Counted from the first letter of the stretch, positions 22,369-33,644 are shown. The stretch is 64,000 nt of DNA from Anagrus nilaparvatae (GCA_022575985.1 JAKSXM010000231.1:8496501-8560500); one strand, 5' to 3'. Notes: generated from the sequence alone by a model not told the origin. Made by a program: numbers and translations.

Positions 22369-23785
22369 GAAGAAAACGTGATGTTAAGGCAAGAAGTGCT
22401 TGAAATTTCTTCTTATGACCCTATGTTTGATGAATTAGGAGAAGCAGGAGCTGTAGAGAAGTTCAGGCTGTGGATGAGAAAACGATTTCATACCGTTCAA
22501 AAAAAACATTCAGTTTTTGTGGTAAGATATTTTTTTTTTTTAATCCAAGAAAGGATTAGGATTATTAAATTTTTTGGTAAAATGAAGCAGTAATTACTGG
22601 CAAGTTAGATCAACTTGAAACTTTTTGCAATTTGTCAAGGAAGGTGCTAGTTCAGATATATACAAGTTTCGTTAGTTGCTCTTGGTTTTAAATGTGGCTA
22701 AAATTGGCCAAGCTGTTATTTTTAGTTAAAAATCAATAACTATTTAATATCTTGGTCTTTATTTCTCTAATTTATTTGTTTATTTGTTTGGTTGTAGTTT
22801 AGAAATGTTGGCAAAGTGCATGAAGAGGGTTTGGTTTCTTTTCTCCAACAAGAGTTGAGTGCATTCAAAAGTGCGCCACATAAGGTTACAAGGACGCAAT
22901 CTACATCTAATTGGCGACTCGAAGGAATGGTGCCTGATTATCATCCTGGGCTTGGTATAATGCAGGTTGAAAAGCGCATTCCAATAGATTCTGTTGATTG
23001 TTTTGTGGAAGGTATGGTTGCTAATGATACTTATTGCGAGTTGAAAGGAAAAACTTTTGATAGCAGTTATATGGAAGAAGTTATTTCAAAACGAGCCACT
23101 GATACTTCTCCCAAAATGTACTTTCGTGATCATGAGAGGATTTTTGGTGAGGAACAATTGAATATTCCGGTTGGTCCGGATTTAGAGTTCGCTGATGTTT
23201 TACCGTATGCTATGGATAGAACTCCTGGTAATAATTATTAAATTTACAAAAAAAAAATTGTTGTTTTTATTTTCCGATTTTTTTTGTTATAGGTATAAAT
23301 ACTTCATATATGATGTATGGGGAAACAGGTTATTTTTCTTCAGCACACATCGAGGGGGGAGGTTTTTGTTCATTAAATTTAATCACAAACAAAATTGGGA
23401 AGAAACTATGGCTTTGTTTGAATTTACCGGCTACAACAAAACTTGTACCTGTTTTGTCAGGATTAGGTTTACAAACGAATAAATGTCCTTGGGAAGAGAT
23501 AAAAAAGTATGCGGTAAAGGACGTCCATGTGACATTTGTGCCTGTCCTAAATCTGGATTGCATGGGCCTGGTTTCTTTTTAACACCTGCTTTTCTACGGG
23601 AACATGGAATTCCCTTTTTCACTTTTGTTCAGGACTCGTGTGATCTAGTATTCACTTTGCCAGGTATAGCCCATCAAATTGTAAATATTCGACCAACAGT
23701 GTGTGAAGCCCGGAATGTTATGCCCCTTACTTTTGCTTTTAATCGCCTCACTAACCTAATTTTTAATTGTGAGGCTAAATTTTAG
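22369..23785 (+). CDS. JmjC-domain protein (putative Fe(II)/2-oxoglutarate oxygenase), internal frame break
   Basis: Exons 22369-22521, 22798-23227 and 23293-23785 join in frame across GT-AG introns; the first begins at an acceptor, so 5' exons are missing. Numbering from 22369, PGINTSYMMYG leads to FSSAHIEGGG with metal-binding His213-x-Glu215, then IGKKLW with the likely 2-oxoglutarate Lys. A Cys-rich segment follows (CDICACPKSGLHG), then FLTPAFLREHGIPFF and PGIAHQIVN, which holds the distal metal-binding His (nt 23672-23674). This is the JmjC order of histone demethylases and hydroxylases; the substrate is unknown. The frame changes by -1 exactly at ATA AAA AAG (heptamer A_AAA_AAG, 23501-23507); without a shift the protein ends at 23582, before the distal His. 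It may be a fixed indel, an assembly error or real frameshifting. It ends at 23785 or splices onward to the zinc fingers. Confidence 0.72.
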
Positions 23786-23796
23786 ATCTTCAAGTA

Positions 23797-24546
23797 ATGC
23801 CTGACATTATACCTTTAGAAGCATATTGTGAGCAGTGCAAGAAGTTGATATTGGCTGACACATCGGAAATGCATTTCAAGACTTGTCCAATTATAGGAAA
23901 AAGGGTTTGTGCGGAGAAGGATGATAATGCTTCAGAAAAAAATGTTAAGATCGGTACTGTGATTGGGGGTTTAGATGATATTGTAATAAATTTATCAAAT
24001 GAGCTTTTGGATGAGAATGTTGTACATGATGTGACCGAGATTGTAAGTGGAAATAATTTTGTGAATAGGGTGGATTATGCTTTGGATGGATATATTTTAT
24101 TGGATGGTGTGAATGATCTTAATTTTGGGGAAGGTGATTTTAATGATGATCAATCTGTTCCAATTGGTGAATTTGAAATTGTGAGTAACTTCAGGTCGGA
24201 CAGTGGTTCTGAAACTAATCATAAGTGTGATATTTGTGAAAAAAGTTTTTCACGAAAATGGAATCTGGATAATCATAAGCAAAGAGTGCATTTAGGATTG
24301 AAACCGTTTAAATGTATGTATTGTTCTAAATGTTTTAAGACGAAAGGTGTTTTAGATAGACATCAGTTGATTCATGCTGGGCAACGTTTTGATTGCGATA
24401 TGTGCGGTAAGTCTTTTAATGTTAAAAGTAATTTACAACGGCATAAATTGGTACATGGTGATAAATTGTTTATTTGCGAAATTTGTGGCAAAGGATTTTA
24501 TCGTAAGGATATGTTAACCGGTCATAAGATGGTGCATAAATCTTAA
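23797..24546 (+). CDS. C2H2 zinc-finger protein or 3' exon of the JmjC gene
   Basis: 249 codons from the first ATG. Residues 11-30 form a C-x2-C-x12-H-x3-C knuckle (CEQCKKL...HFKTC). An acidic linker (about 50-135) follows. Four C2H2 fingers come next: C144/C147/H160/H165, C173/C176/H189/H193, C200/C203/H216/H220 and C227/C230/H243/H247, with recognisable linkers (HLGLKPFKC). A splice acceptor (AAATTTTAG, ending 23785) just upstream would place LQV before the ATG, so this may be the last exon of the JmjC gene, giving a JmjC-plus-zinc-finger protein. No donor with an obvious fit was found. AATAAA is at 24612. It is probably a nuclear, sequence-specific DNA binder; the target is unknown. Confidence 0.8.
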   Translation: MPDIIPLEAYCEQCKKLILADTSEMHFKTCPIIGKRVCAEKDDNASEKNVKIGTVIGGLDDIVINLSNELLDENVVHDVTEIVSGNNFVNRVDYALDGYILLDGVNDLNFGEGDFNDDQSVPIGEFEIVSNFRSDSGSETNHKCDICEKSFSRKWNLDNHKQRVHLGLKPFKCMYCSKCFKTKGVLDRHQLIHAGQRFDCDMCGKSFNVKSNLQRHKLVHGDKLFICEICGKGFYRKDMLTGHKMVHKS

Positions 24547-24611
24547 ATATGTAAAAACTTTATGTAAAGTATGTTTAATACAATATTGTATGTTTTTGGA
24601 ATTATTCAATT

Positions 24612-24617
24612 AATAAA
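24612..24617 (+). terminator. Polyadenylation signal AATAAA
   Basis: 66 bp after the zinc-finger stop codon. Confidence 0.55.
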
Positions 24618-24619
24618 GT

Positions 24620-27007
24620 TCTTAATTGATTATTGCTATTATTTCTTATTGCTTTTCATTTCCTAACACAAGATTTCCGAAAATAATTTTTTTACTGAAA
24701 ATGCTTGTTTACTATTGTAAACGAATATTAAGCCAAATTTAAAGTCTACATAATGAAAATTGTTTAATTACATAGTGTACTGCATTTGTGTATCAGTTTT
24801 TAGCCTTACACTTGTTGAATAATCCGTAATTCTTCAAAATTTTGATATAATACTGATGTTATTTGGCATTGTGAATTTAAGTTTGAAAAAAAAAAGAAAG
24901 AAACAAAAAAAATATGTTTGAAAGCAGGCTAACCAGCAGTGATTGTTTTTGAGGCGAAGCAAGAAGGTGATTTTCTCGAACTTGCGTGGTTGAAAAAAAA
25001 TATAAATAAAAAATAAAATATTAATATGAAATTGTATCCCCGAATCGAACTCTACGGGAAACGTGTTATTAGGCGAGATAAGAAAAAAAAATTACCATAA
25101 AATACGCGTTTGCAGGAAAAGTTTAAAAAAATTTCTTAAAAATTTAAAATTTTTTTAAAATTAAAGAAAAATAAAATCAATGTAAAATATAAAGGATTCG
25201 CTTTGCAAAGCCAAAAATTGTGAAAAATTATTTTTTTAATGTATATTTTAGAATAAAAAATTTTGGAGCACCTTTCGAGACTCGAAAATATAATCTATAA
25301 ACCTTTCTCAAATATTTACCTATATGCATTATTGAATATAATAAAACTTTATTCAATTGACCGAGCAATAAGCGGTCAAAGTTTAGAACTTTTTAACAAA
25401 ATTTTAGAAAATCGATTTTTTTACGATAGAAAAATCAACCACGTTTTTTATGATTTTTTTTGATTTTTTTGTAGTCAAAAATGATAGATATGGGTATATA
25501 AGGTTTTTTTGATATAATAGTATGTTTGTGGATGAGAAATTTTACATCTGCATGTTTATGTATTCCACACATACACTTTGCAACCCCTAGTACGTGCATT
25601 TTTAGTGTCTATTTTTTGATGTTTTTAGCTAAAAAATCTTATAAATATGGGCAAATTTTTCATGGAATCACTTATTAAAGATCCATATTATGTATTCACA
25701 TCTAAAAAAGGGCATTTTTACAAATTCACACTGAGCCTTTGAAATTTGGTATGAGGGAGTTTTTTGGGTCGCTGATTACAAAATCGATGCTTTTCTATGA
25801 TTAATTGGAGCTTCACCTTTATATTGAGCTAAACCTGCCCTTAAAATGGCATTTTTGCTACATTCGGTCTAGGCCTTTGAAATTTGGTGTACAGGGCTTT
25901 TTTAATTGCTGATCATGTATATTAAGGTTTTTGTAATGAAAAATTAGACCATTACCCTTGAATTAACCAAAACTTGAAATAGGTTTTAGACCGTCGCCCT
26001 TAAATTGGCCAAAACTACATCAAACTATTTTATGTAATAATAACCATTTTCCAATTTCAGAATTTAATACATAATGCTGCTTTGAAACTAGCAATTACTA
26101 AAAAATATCATATTGCTGGAAAATGATAAATAATAAATGTTTTAATAAAAAATGCTACTTTAAATTAAACGACAATAATATCTATTTATTTCTTATGCAT
26201 CAATTATACAAATAAACAAAATTTTATTTACAATTATCAGTCACTGGACAACTTTATTGTTCTATCGCATATTTTATTCTCTCTATTCGCGTAGTATAAT
26301 ATGCTTAGTTTACATTTGAATAATTGTTTTTTATTCACAAAAAAATTTTTTAAATAAGTAAAAATTTAATTTAGAACTTCCCTTAATTTTCTTTAATTCA
26401 TGTACAATAATATTGTAAAAAAATGTAACTTTGATTAATAAATTATAAATAAATCTTGTTTTTTAATTTCTTAATCAACGTTCCATAACATCAGAATATA
26501 CACATAATTTTAATCATAAATAAAAATTTACAAAAATCATTGAAACAATAAATAATGTGATTTTATAAACCATATAATTAATTGATTTTAATTAATTTCT
26601 ATTTGCATTTAACATATACAATTCTATAATAAACAATTGAAACTAAATAGAATCATTCTTTATCTACTTGTTATCATATCCTTAAACCAAAAGAATAATT
26701 TAATTATTTAAATCTCATATAAATATATATAAATAAATGTTATATATAATAATCCTATAGTCATCTTGTAAATATTTAATAATCATTTTGAAACAAAACT
26801 TTCAGCAAAAATAATTAAAATTAAATTCTAATTACAAATTATTGTACCATTAATTACCAAAAATAATAATTATTTATATACATAGTCTACTTAATACACA
26901 AATATCTTATGAAATGAAAAATTTGTATAAAAATTAAGATGATAATAACTTAAATAAAAAAAATTTTGGTATCTAATGCTTGACTTTATATTCGTAGTTT
27001 CTATTAC
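24620..27007. other. AT-rich stretch with no recognised gene
   Basis: The 25.55-26.0 kb part carries three diverged units of the GGGTCGCTGAT-containing dispersed repeat also seen near 1 kb. From 26.05 to 27.0 kb it is almost pure A/T and may be intron of the minus-strand gene to the right. Confidence 0.45.
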
Positions 27008-28402
27008 CTTGCAGATAAGTTTCTGTTGAAAAATCAAAATCTTCTAGTGCCACTTTGTTTTCCTCAACTGTGAATTAATTATACTCCTGTTAATATTTAA
27101 TCAAAAATTTTGTTTAAATTTATAGATACTTACTATATAGAGCCAGTTCATCATGAGAACCTATTTTTTCAATTCCATTTGGCTCGACATAGAAAATCCT
27201 AATTTCTCCAGTAGACTCATTTTCATGTACTTCACGTTTCCATTGAAATTTAAAAGGCCTCATCAAATCAGGTACATTTGTTGAATTTAATTCTGAACAC
27301 AGTTTGATTTTTTTGGCGTTATTGGTTTGGGTTCTCGTTCGTACTCTCCTCAAATTTTCTCTAGTTTCGTTACTCTATCACAAAATACATATTAAATAAT
27401 TCATGTTTCTTAATATACAATGAATAAATTGAAAAATCAAAAACTTACAATAAGATTTGTTCTCTGGATGCTTTTCACAGATGGTTCTCTTTTTGTTGAA
27501 ACATCTTCAAAAGATGTACTTGCTGTTGGCTGAATAATTGTATCAACTAATTTTTGGACATCTTTTAATAAATCTTGTCCTTTCTTAATTCTTTTATTGT
27601 TTTCTTGAATTTTCATTGTTTCAATATCTTTTAATATAAGGAGATTTTTGTTGAATTCCTCAATAATTTCCAATCTTCTGTTGCATAAATGTGTGTTTCG
27701 ATCAGGTAACAAAACAATAACACCTTCAATCTTCAATAACTAAAAAAAATGGATTAAAAATCAAAAGTAAATAAAGAACTTCAATATATAAACCCAAAGT
27801 ATGAAAATTAAATTAAAAAAAAAATATCAACCTAAATATTTATGTTATTGACATCATTTGTTTTGGTTTGTATACTTTTCCTAGTATTGATAATTGATGT
27901 ACTAAAAATAAACAAACAAAATAAACAAAAAATTTTAAATTTCAAAAAAGAACTTACTTCAATTTTTCAATTTCAAGCATTAAAGCCTTTTTTTGTTTCA
28001 ATAGTTCGTCCAATTTCCTTGATTCTTCTTCCTTTTCCTTTAAAAAATGGGTATATGATTTCATTAATAAAATTAATTTAAATTGAATATTGCTGGTGTT
28101 ATAAAACAATACGACGAAACTACGCTGGATATTTCGGCGAGCGTAGTCTCTTCGAAAACAATATAACAAATATTTTATAAAAAAAATTCTCGTTTTTAAA
28201 TTATCTGTAATTTTATTAAGCTCATATGCAACTTCTTGTGTTGAACATTTTATCTTATTAATTTCCCTGTGAAATAAATAAAAGCAGTCAACCTATAATT
28301 TCAGGTAATTTTCAAACTCTACCTATCCAGTTCCTTCACATCACGATAGTTCTTAAGACTGGCTTTCAAATTTTCTTCGTCAATTTGATCATCACCTGAC
28401 AT
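27008..28402 (-). CDS. Coiled-coil protein with MBD/TAM-like domain, 5' part
   Basis: A start at 28402 gives MSGDDQIDEENLKASLKNYR. Exons fit as 28323-28402, 27958-28266, about 27832-27901, 27449-27739, 27134-27374 and 27008-27067, with GT-AG borders and compatible phases. The first four exons are rich in Glu/Lys/Leu heptad-like segments (KEKEEESRKLDELLKQKK, then RLEIIEEFNKNLLILKDIE), so a coiled coil is likely. Exons five and six give PFKFQWKREV, IFYVEPNGIEKIGSHDELAL and EDFDFSTETYL, an MBD/TAM-like module similar to the one at 21 kb. The last exon ends at a donor, so the gene continues left beyond what I can recognise. Oddities: exon three, as drawn, ends with an in-frame TAG directly at its donor, and exon two contains a small foldback. 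It could be chromatin-associated. Confidence 0.6.
28095..28170. repeat. Imperfect foldback inside the second exon of the coiled-coil/MBD-like gene
   Basis: GTTATAAAACAATACGACG with AACTACGCT on one side mirrors AGCGTAGT with CTTCGAAAACAATATAAC on the other. The minus-strand reading frame stays open across it. Confidence 0.55.
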
Positions 28403-28485
28403 GGTTGTTAATTAATAACTAATAATTAATAGCACGTGAATTCAACCTGAGGCTCCGTGTAAGACTCCGACAAGACTGAACTTTT

Positions 28486-28495
28486 ATTTGAATGT

Positions 28496-28500
<5 letters not shown>
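28486..28500 (+). repeat. Target-site duplication, LINE B, 3' side
   Basis: ATTTGAATGTTGATT here is repeated exactly at 33630-33644. Confidence 0.88.
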
Positions 28501-28534
<34 letters not shown>

Positions 28535-28824
28535 GGCCCCTTCAAGAGAGGGCCTTTTTCGTAGGACGAGGAGAATGCATTTACGCATACCATACACGCG
28601 TACTGTATGGTTATGTGGGACTCAACCTCAAATTTGTATCTGGGGTTGCCCAGATGTACACAATTGAGGAATTACAATACCCACTAAACTCCCCACCCTC
28701 TTGCATTTATGACAATATCATAGAATCCGGACCGGGACTCCCTGTTTAGGTATTACTTCGGTCCGGAAACAATGCAGCCCAGGCATTTCTTCGCCATACC
28801 CTGTCAATAAAGGAGGAGATTTTC

Positions 28825-31817
28825 CTACGAGAGGAAACCTTCCTCCTTTTTTCCAATCAGTGTCGCCCGTACGTACTCTGCCACACTGTACCAGTTAGCG
28901 GCACTGCGCAGCATTTCCGGGACGACTACTTCCGTCCTCCATTCATCGAAGGGCGGTCGCCCTTCAGCGAAGCGAGGACACCCAAAAAAGGTGTGCTCAG
29001 CGGTATCCAGCTCGCCCGGGCAATGCAAGCATTCCGGAGATGTCACCTTGCTCCACTTGAAAAGCATATCGCGGAAATAACCATGACCAGTTAGGAACTG
29101 AGTGAGGTACAAGTCTACCTCTCCATGATCACGGTTCATCCAGCTTTCCAAATCGATGATAAGGCGGTGCGTCCAACGTCCCCTCGGGTCACCATTCCAC
29201 CTATACTGCCAACATTCCATTGTGCGGGAGCGAGCGCGAACGGAAGCTACGTCGCGCTCTTCTTCCCCATGGTTATAGATCGCCTGCCTTTCCAAGGCAA
29301 GCAGGTCGATGGGAATCACCCGAGCCACCACCTGGATCGCTGGCTCTGATACTGTCTTGTACGAGCAAGCGATTCGAAGTGCCCCCTGCCTCTGTACTGC
29401 CTTTAGTTTCTTGCAGTACTTTTTTATGCGGACATTGTCCGCCCACACCTCTGCACCGTAGAGCAAGATGGAGTTAACTGTCGTCATCAACAGCCTCCTC
29501 TTCTCAGATCTGGGACCGCCGATGTTCGTCATTAGCCACGAGAGGGACTTTGTCACCCGGCCAGCCTTTTCACAGGCCTGCTGGAATTGTCTATTGTAGG
29601 TCAACTTGTTATCCAAGAAGACCCCCAAATATTTGACCGATGGTTTGGTCTGGATCATAAGGGGATTACCTCCGTCATCAAAGCTGATGCCGAATATGGT
29701 ATCAACCCTTCTCCGGGTCAGAAGGACAATCTCCGTTTTCGGGACTGCCAGTCTTAGTCCGTGATCCGACATCCAGCTATTGATAAGGCGCATGGCCTCA
29801 TCCACGGTATTCTGCTGGTCCTCTGGCTCTCGAGCTGTTATGGTTAGAGCAACGTCATCCGCGTATCCGATCATGGAGCATCCATCCGGGAGCTCAATCT
29901 TTAGCAAGCCGTCGTAAAAGGCATTCCACAGATCAGGACCCAGAACTGTACCCTGCGCTATGTCTGCGCTTAATACTTTACCTCTTGTGCCATCGAGCGT
30001 GTCCCAGCGCAGGTATCGGCCCCGGAGGTAATCTCTGAGTATATTTCTCAGATAATCCGGAACTCTGAATACCTGCTCGAGGGAGTGCAACATATCGTCC
30101 CACTTAGCCGAGTTGAATGCGTTTTTCACATCCAACGTGACAAGCAGGACGTCCGGTTTAATATCCGGCCGCACTTGTCTGGCCCTCATAACCACCTTCA
30201 CGACCTGCTCGATGGCACCGATCGTGGAACGCCCCTCACGAAAGCCGTGTTGGTCGTCGCTAAGGTCACCCGCTTCCCTAATTGCTTGCCGCAATCTTCC
30301 TCTGACCATGCTCTCCATCACCTTGCCAATGGTATTTAACATACACAATGGTCTGTAAGATGATGGAGATCCTGGTTCACCCTTTCCCTTGCTTATCAGA
30401 GCCAGACGGGCCACTTTCCAGTCCCTTGGAAAGGCGCCTGCCACGAGGCACGCGTTAAACATGCCAAGCAGGAGACCAGGGATTACCTTTGCAGCCGCCT
30501 TAAGGGCTTCCGCGGGTATTCCGTCTGGTCCTGGCGCTTTCCCATTTTTCATTGACCTAATTACCTGAAGCATCTCCGCCTTGATAAATAGCGGAACTTG
30601 CTCCCTCGGGACATCCAAAGCAGGGTGTTGTTGGTTTGGATGATCCGGGAAGAGAGCGTCCACTATTCTTTTGGTCGTTGCTTCATCCATCGTGTTGTCA
30701 CATCCGGACTTAAGTTTGCCCATGACAACCTTATATCCCAGGCCCCACGGGTCGCTGTTGACATCATCTCTTAGGGACCGAAGACAGCGCGCCTTGCTGA
30801 GGCGGATAGCTTTCGCCAGCCTATGCTTGGCTCCCTTGTACTCTTCAGAGCGCGTAGCCAGCTCTGGGCGGCCATGCGCTCTTTGCTGTCTTCTGCGTGC
30901 GCCGTGACAGACCCGTCTTAGCTCCGCAATTTCTTCATTCCACCAGTACACGCTTCTTTTACCCTTCCAGGGCCGTTTACGCGGCATAGAGGCATCGCAG
31001 GCTCCCCTCAGAAGAGCAGTTACCCTCTTGACAACTTGACAAGGGTCTCTGCCTCTCGCGGGGTGGTCGGTCCTCCATGCCAGGCTGGGATAGACGAGAA
31101 CTCTTCGCGAAGATAATCCACAAATCTGTCCTCGTCCATCTTTGACACATTCCAGCCTAGTGGGCGCTTTTTGTACGGGGGCCGATTAGCAACCCTATCA
31201 CGCACTTTGAAGGTGATGTAATTATGATCGCTGCCATTAGCTCCATCCATCACCCTCCAGCCACCCACTCTTCCTGCCAGCCCGGCCGAGGCAAAAGTGA
31301 CATCAGGGATCGATTCGCCAAAGCCTGGCCTTACGTAGGTTGGATTGTTCCCAGAGTTCATGACCACCAGATCAGTTCTAGCAGCCATCTCTAGGATCAA
31401 CGTTCCCCTACGGTTCGTGGTTGGCATTCCCCATTCCACGGCCCTGGCATTTAAGTCCCCAGCAAATATGATATTGCCAGAGACTTCCCTTATCGTTTCC
31501 TCCAATGAGGCCAGCTTTGCGGTGAACACCCCAATAGTGTCATTCGGTGACAAATAACAACTAATGAAAGTTGTATCACCGCGCTTTGCCCAGACGTGGC
31601 AATTGCCTTTTCCATGTCGTGACATAGACGTCTGAGCACGACCTCGTAGCCATATAGCGCACCGTCCTGTGTCATCGGTTAACCAGAATTGCTGGTTCCT
31701 ATCGCGAAGCGACTCGGATAGCAAGACGACGCTAGAGTCTGTCTCGCCTGCGAGCTGATCGAGCAAAAGGTCAGCAAGAATGGTTTTGTTCATATTCCCT
31801 TGCAGGACTCCGAACAT
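28825..31817 (-). pseudogene. LINE B ORF2: endonuclease and reverse transcriptase, frameshifted
   Basis: Starts at 31817, overlapping the ORF1 stop as TAATG. The endonuclease part (31817-31045) has AGDLNAR (Leu in place of the usual Phe), SIPDVTF and GSDHNYI. The RT part (from about 31026 in the other frame) has GKAPGPDGIP, YRPLCMLNTIGKVMES, YADD at 29865-29854 and a C-terminal CLHC-x8-H-x4-C. The only break is a tandem duplication of CTTGACAA (plus strand, 31027-31034 and 31035-31042), which shifts the frame between endonuclease and RT. Deleting one copy in thought makes the frame continuous and aligns with LINE A at LVKKVTSLLRGACDASMPR. Everything downstream of the break is open to the stop at 28825. 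Confidence 0.9.
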
Positions 31818-33629
31818 TACGGATGACACTTTATCTTCCTTGCAGTAAGTGCCTCCCGATAACACTTACATGCTCCGCATCCTGGAAGGTGGTCGGTCTT
31901 GGCCTTGTCAGCTCTTTCCCTGCAGAGGAAGCATTCTGCTTTTTCCACAGGACAATTTTCTGACTTGTGGCCTTGAACGCCACATTTAAAACACGCAAAT
32001 TTTCGGTCCATGCCCTTACATGACTACTGGTTGTGGCCGAAACCAAGACACTTAAAGCACCGTGTAACCTCGGCTCTTAAGTGCACTTGCCAATTAGACC
32101 AGCCATTATTTAGCCGGCCTTTTTTGGTCAATTTTAGTGCGGCGGCTTCTGGTAGGTCTACGACCTCCATATCCGCCTTAGTACCCTTAGCCTTGAAGAT
32201 GGCGACTTTTATGTCGTCATCGTTCTGCAGCTTGGTTGCCTCCTTTATCACCTGCCTCACTTCGTCGCTACCAGTAGTACCATCTAGGCTTCTGATCTCC
32301 ACGGTTAGGTGGGGAATCAGTTCCTTGACTGTACTTTCTGGGCCTGCGACCGTCTTGACAGCGTCTAATAGTTTTTGCCGGTCTTTCGACGAGCTCAGCT
32401 CTATTAGGACGCTCCCATCCTTGGTTTTCTGGATTCGGTGAACCTCAGTCCCTGAATCTTTTAGTTGGACACCTCTTTTGATCTCCAGCAGGGCTGTTGC
32501 ATAAGACTTCCCTTCAGGAGGCTTTATTATTAGAGCCTCCTTACGCTTAGAGATCCTTATGCGCCGGTTCTGGCGCTTCTTTCTCCTGCCTTTTTCTGTC
32601 GCCTCGGAAGGAGGAGATACGCCATCTCCTTCCTTCTTCTGCGGCTTTTTCTTTTTGCTTCTTTTATTTTCTGCCCCCTGCCGCAGGTTTGCTGCCGCTG
32701 CAGTTATTTTTGCCTATTCCTTCTCCTGCTGCTTCTTCTGTTCCTGCTCTTGGTTTTTACGAGCCTCTGCCTCCTTTCTTTCAAACTCTTTTTTCTTTTT
32801 CTTCTTTTCCTTTTTTCTTTGACCTTTGCTTTTAACAGCGACGAAATCATCCTCGTCTGGAGGGTAGGTATCTGTAGCTACATCTTTTGGCTGCGTTTGC
32901 TGGCCAGAAGTTAACTGATTTACCTCCTGAACCATATCTTTCGGAGGAGACATCACTGCATTAGCGAAGGTCTTCCTTAGAGGGAGTTCCGGGGACGTTT
33001 TCTGTGCCGGTCTCTTTTTTGTATTCTCCTTTCCGGGTGGGCTTCGGGACGCAGTCCGAGCCCTCTTCTTTCCTTTTCCAGTCATAACCCCTGATGCTTC
33101 CTCTATAGGAATATCGGGTTTTTGTTTTCCATTTAAAAGCTCCTGCTGCAGTTTAAAAATTGTCTTAAGCCTGGCTAAATATTTTTCAAACTCAGCTATG
33201 CCTTTTCTGACTGTCATGTTACAGTTCTTCTATACTTTGACTGAGTCTCTCATCTGAGTAATATCTCTCTCCATGTTTGAGTGGATTTCAATGTACGCCT
33301 TGTTATAGTCCTTTGATATTCGGAGATATCTTTCTATATTTTCTTCCCTCTTGCCTTCGTCATCAGGCCCAACTTCGCTAACATTAGGCAACGAATATGA
33401 CCTCTGGTCCTTCAGAATAGAAGGCCGTATCAAGCTGTTGCTTGAACCTTTTTGGGCGCCACATTTTGCGCATATATCACCTTCCATTGAGGATTTGCGG
33501 GAGGAATTCTCGACCTCTAGCCTAGTTAAGACTACCTTTGCCGTCTTTTTTTCAGCATTAATTAGAGCTAGATGTTGTTGCTCTGTGGGCGTGGTGTTCT
33601 GTCCTTGCTGCTGAGAAATGCTTAATTGG
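31817..33629 (-). pseudogene. LINE B ORF1 (gag-like), three in-frame TAG codons
   Basis: One continuous frame runs through the region, broken only by TAG at 33230-33232, 32714-32716 and 32024-32026. In order it has a Cys pair (CAKCGAQKGSS), a helical stretch around the first stop, a very basic Lys/Glu-rich segment (about 32850-32710), an RRM-like region, and three zinc knuckles (CFKCLGFGH, CFKCGVQGHKSENC, CFLC). The second stop lies after the Lys/Glu-rich segment and the third within the first knuckle, where LINE A has Tyr. It ends TAA overlapping the ORF2 ATG. It would have encoded the RNA-binding protein of the element. Confidence 0.82.
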
Positions 33630-33644
33630 ATTTGAATGTTGATT
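33630..33644 (+). repeat. Target-site duplication, LINE B, 5' side
   Basis: Exact copy of 28486-28500 at the 5' end of the element. Confidence 0.88.

Larger units (their letters stand above)
28501..33629 (-). mobile_element. LINE B: R1-clade non-LTR retrotransposon, 5.1 kb
   Basis: A minus-strand element with a poly(A) tail (about 35 T at 28499-28533), exact 15-bp target-site duplications, an ORF2 of the same type as LINE A but clearly diverged from it, and an ORF1 upstream. It inserted about 85 bp upstream of the start codon of the coiled-coil/MBD-like gene, in the same orientation. It is GC-rich against the AT-rich surroundings. ORF1 has three nonsense codons and ORF2 an 8-bp duplication, so it is inactive. 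The 5' end lies within open ORF1-frame sequence, so slight truncation is possible. Confidence 0.92.

Noticed and set aside
23330..23622. Minus-strand frames across the JmjC core
   Set aside because: The plus strand shows the full JmjC motif order; the minus-strand frames have no signature.
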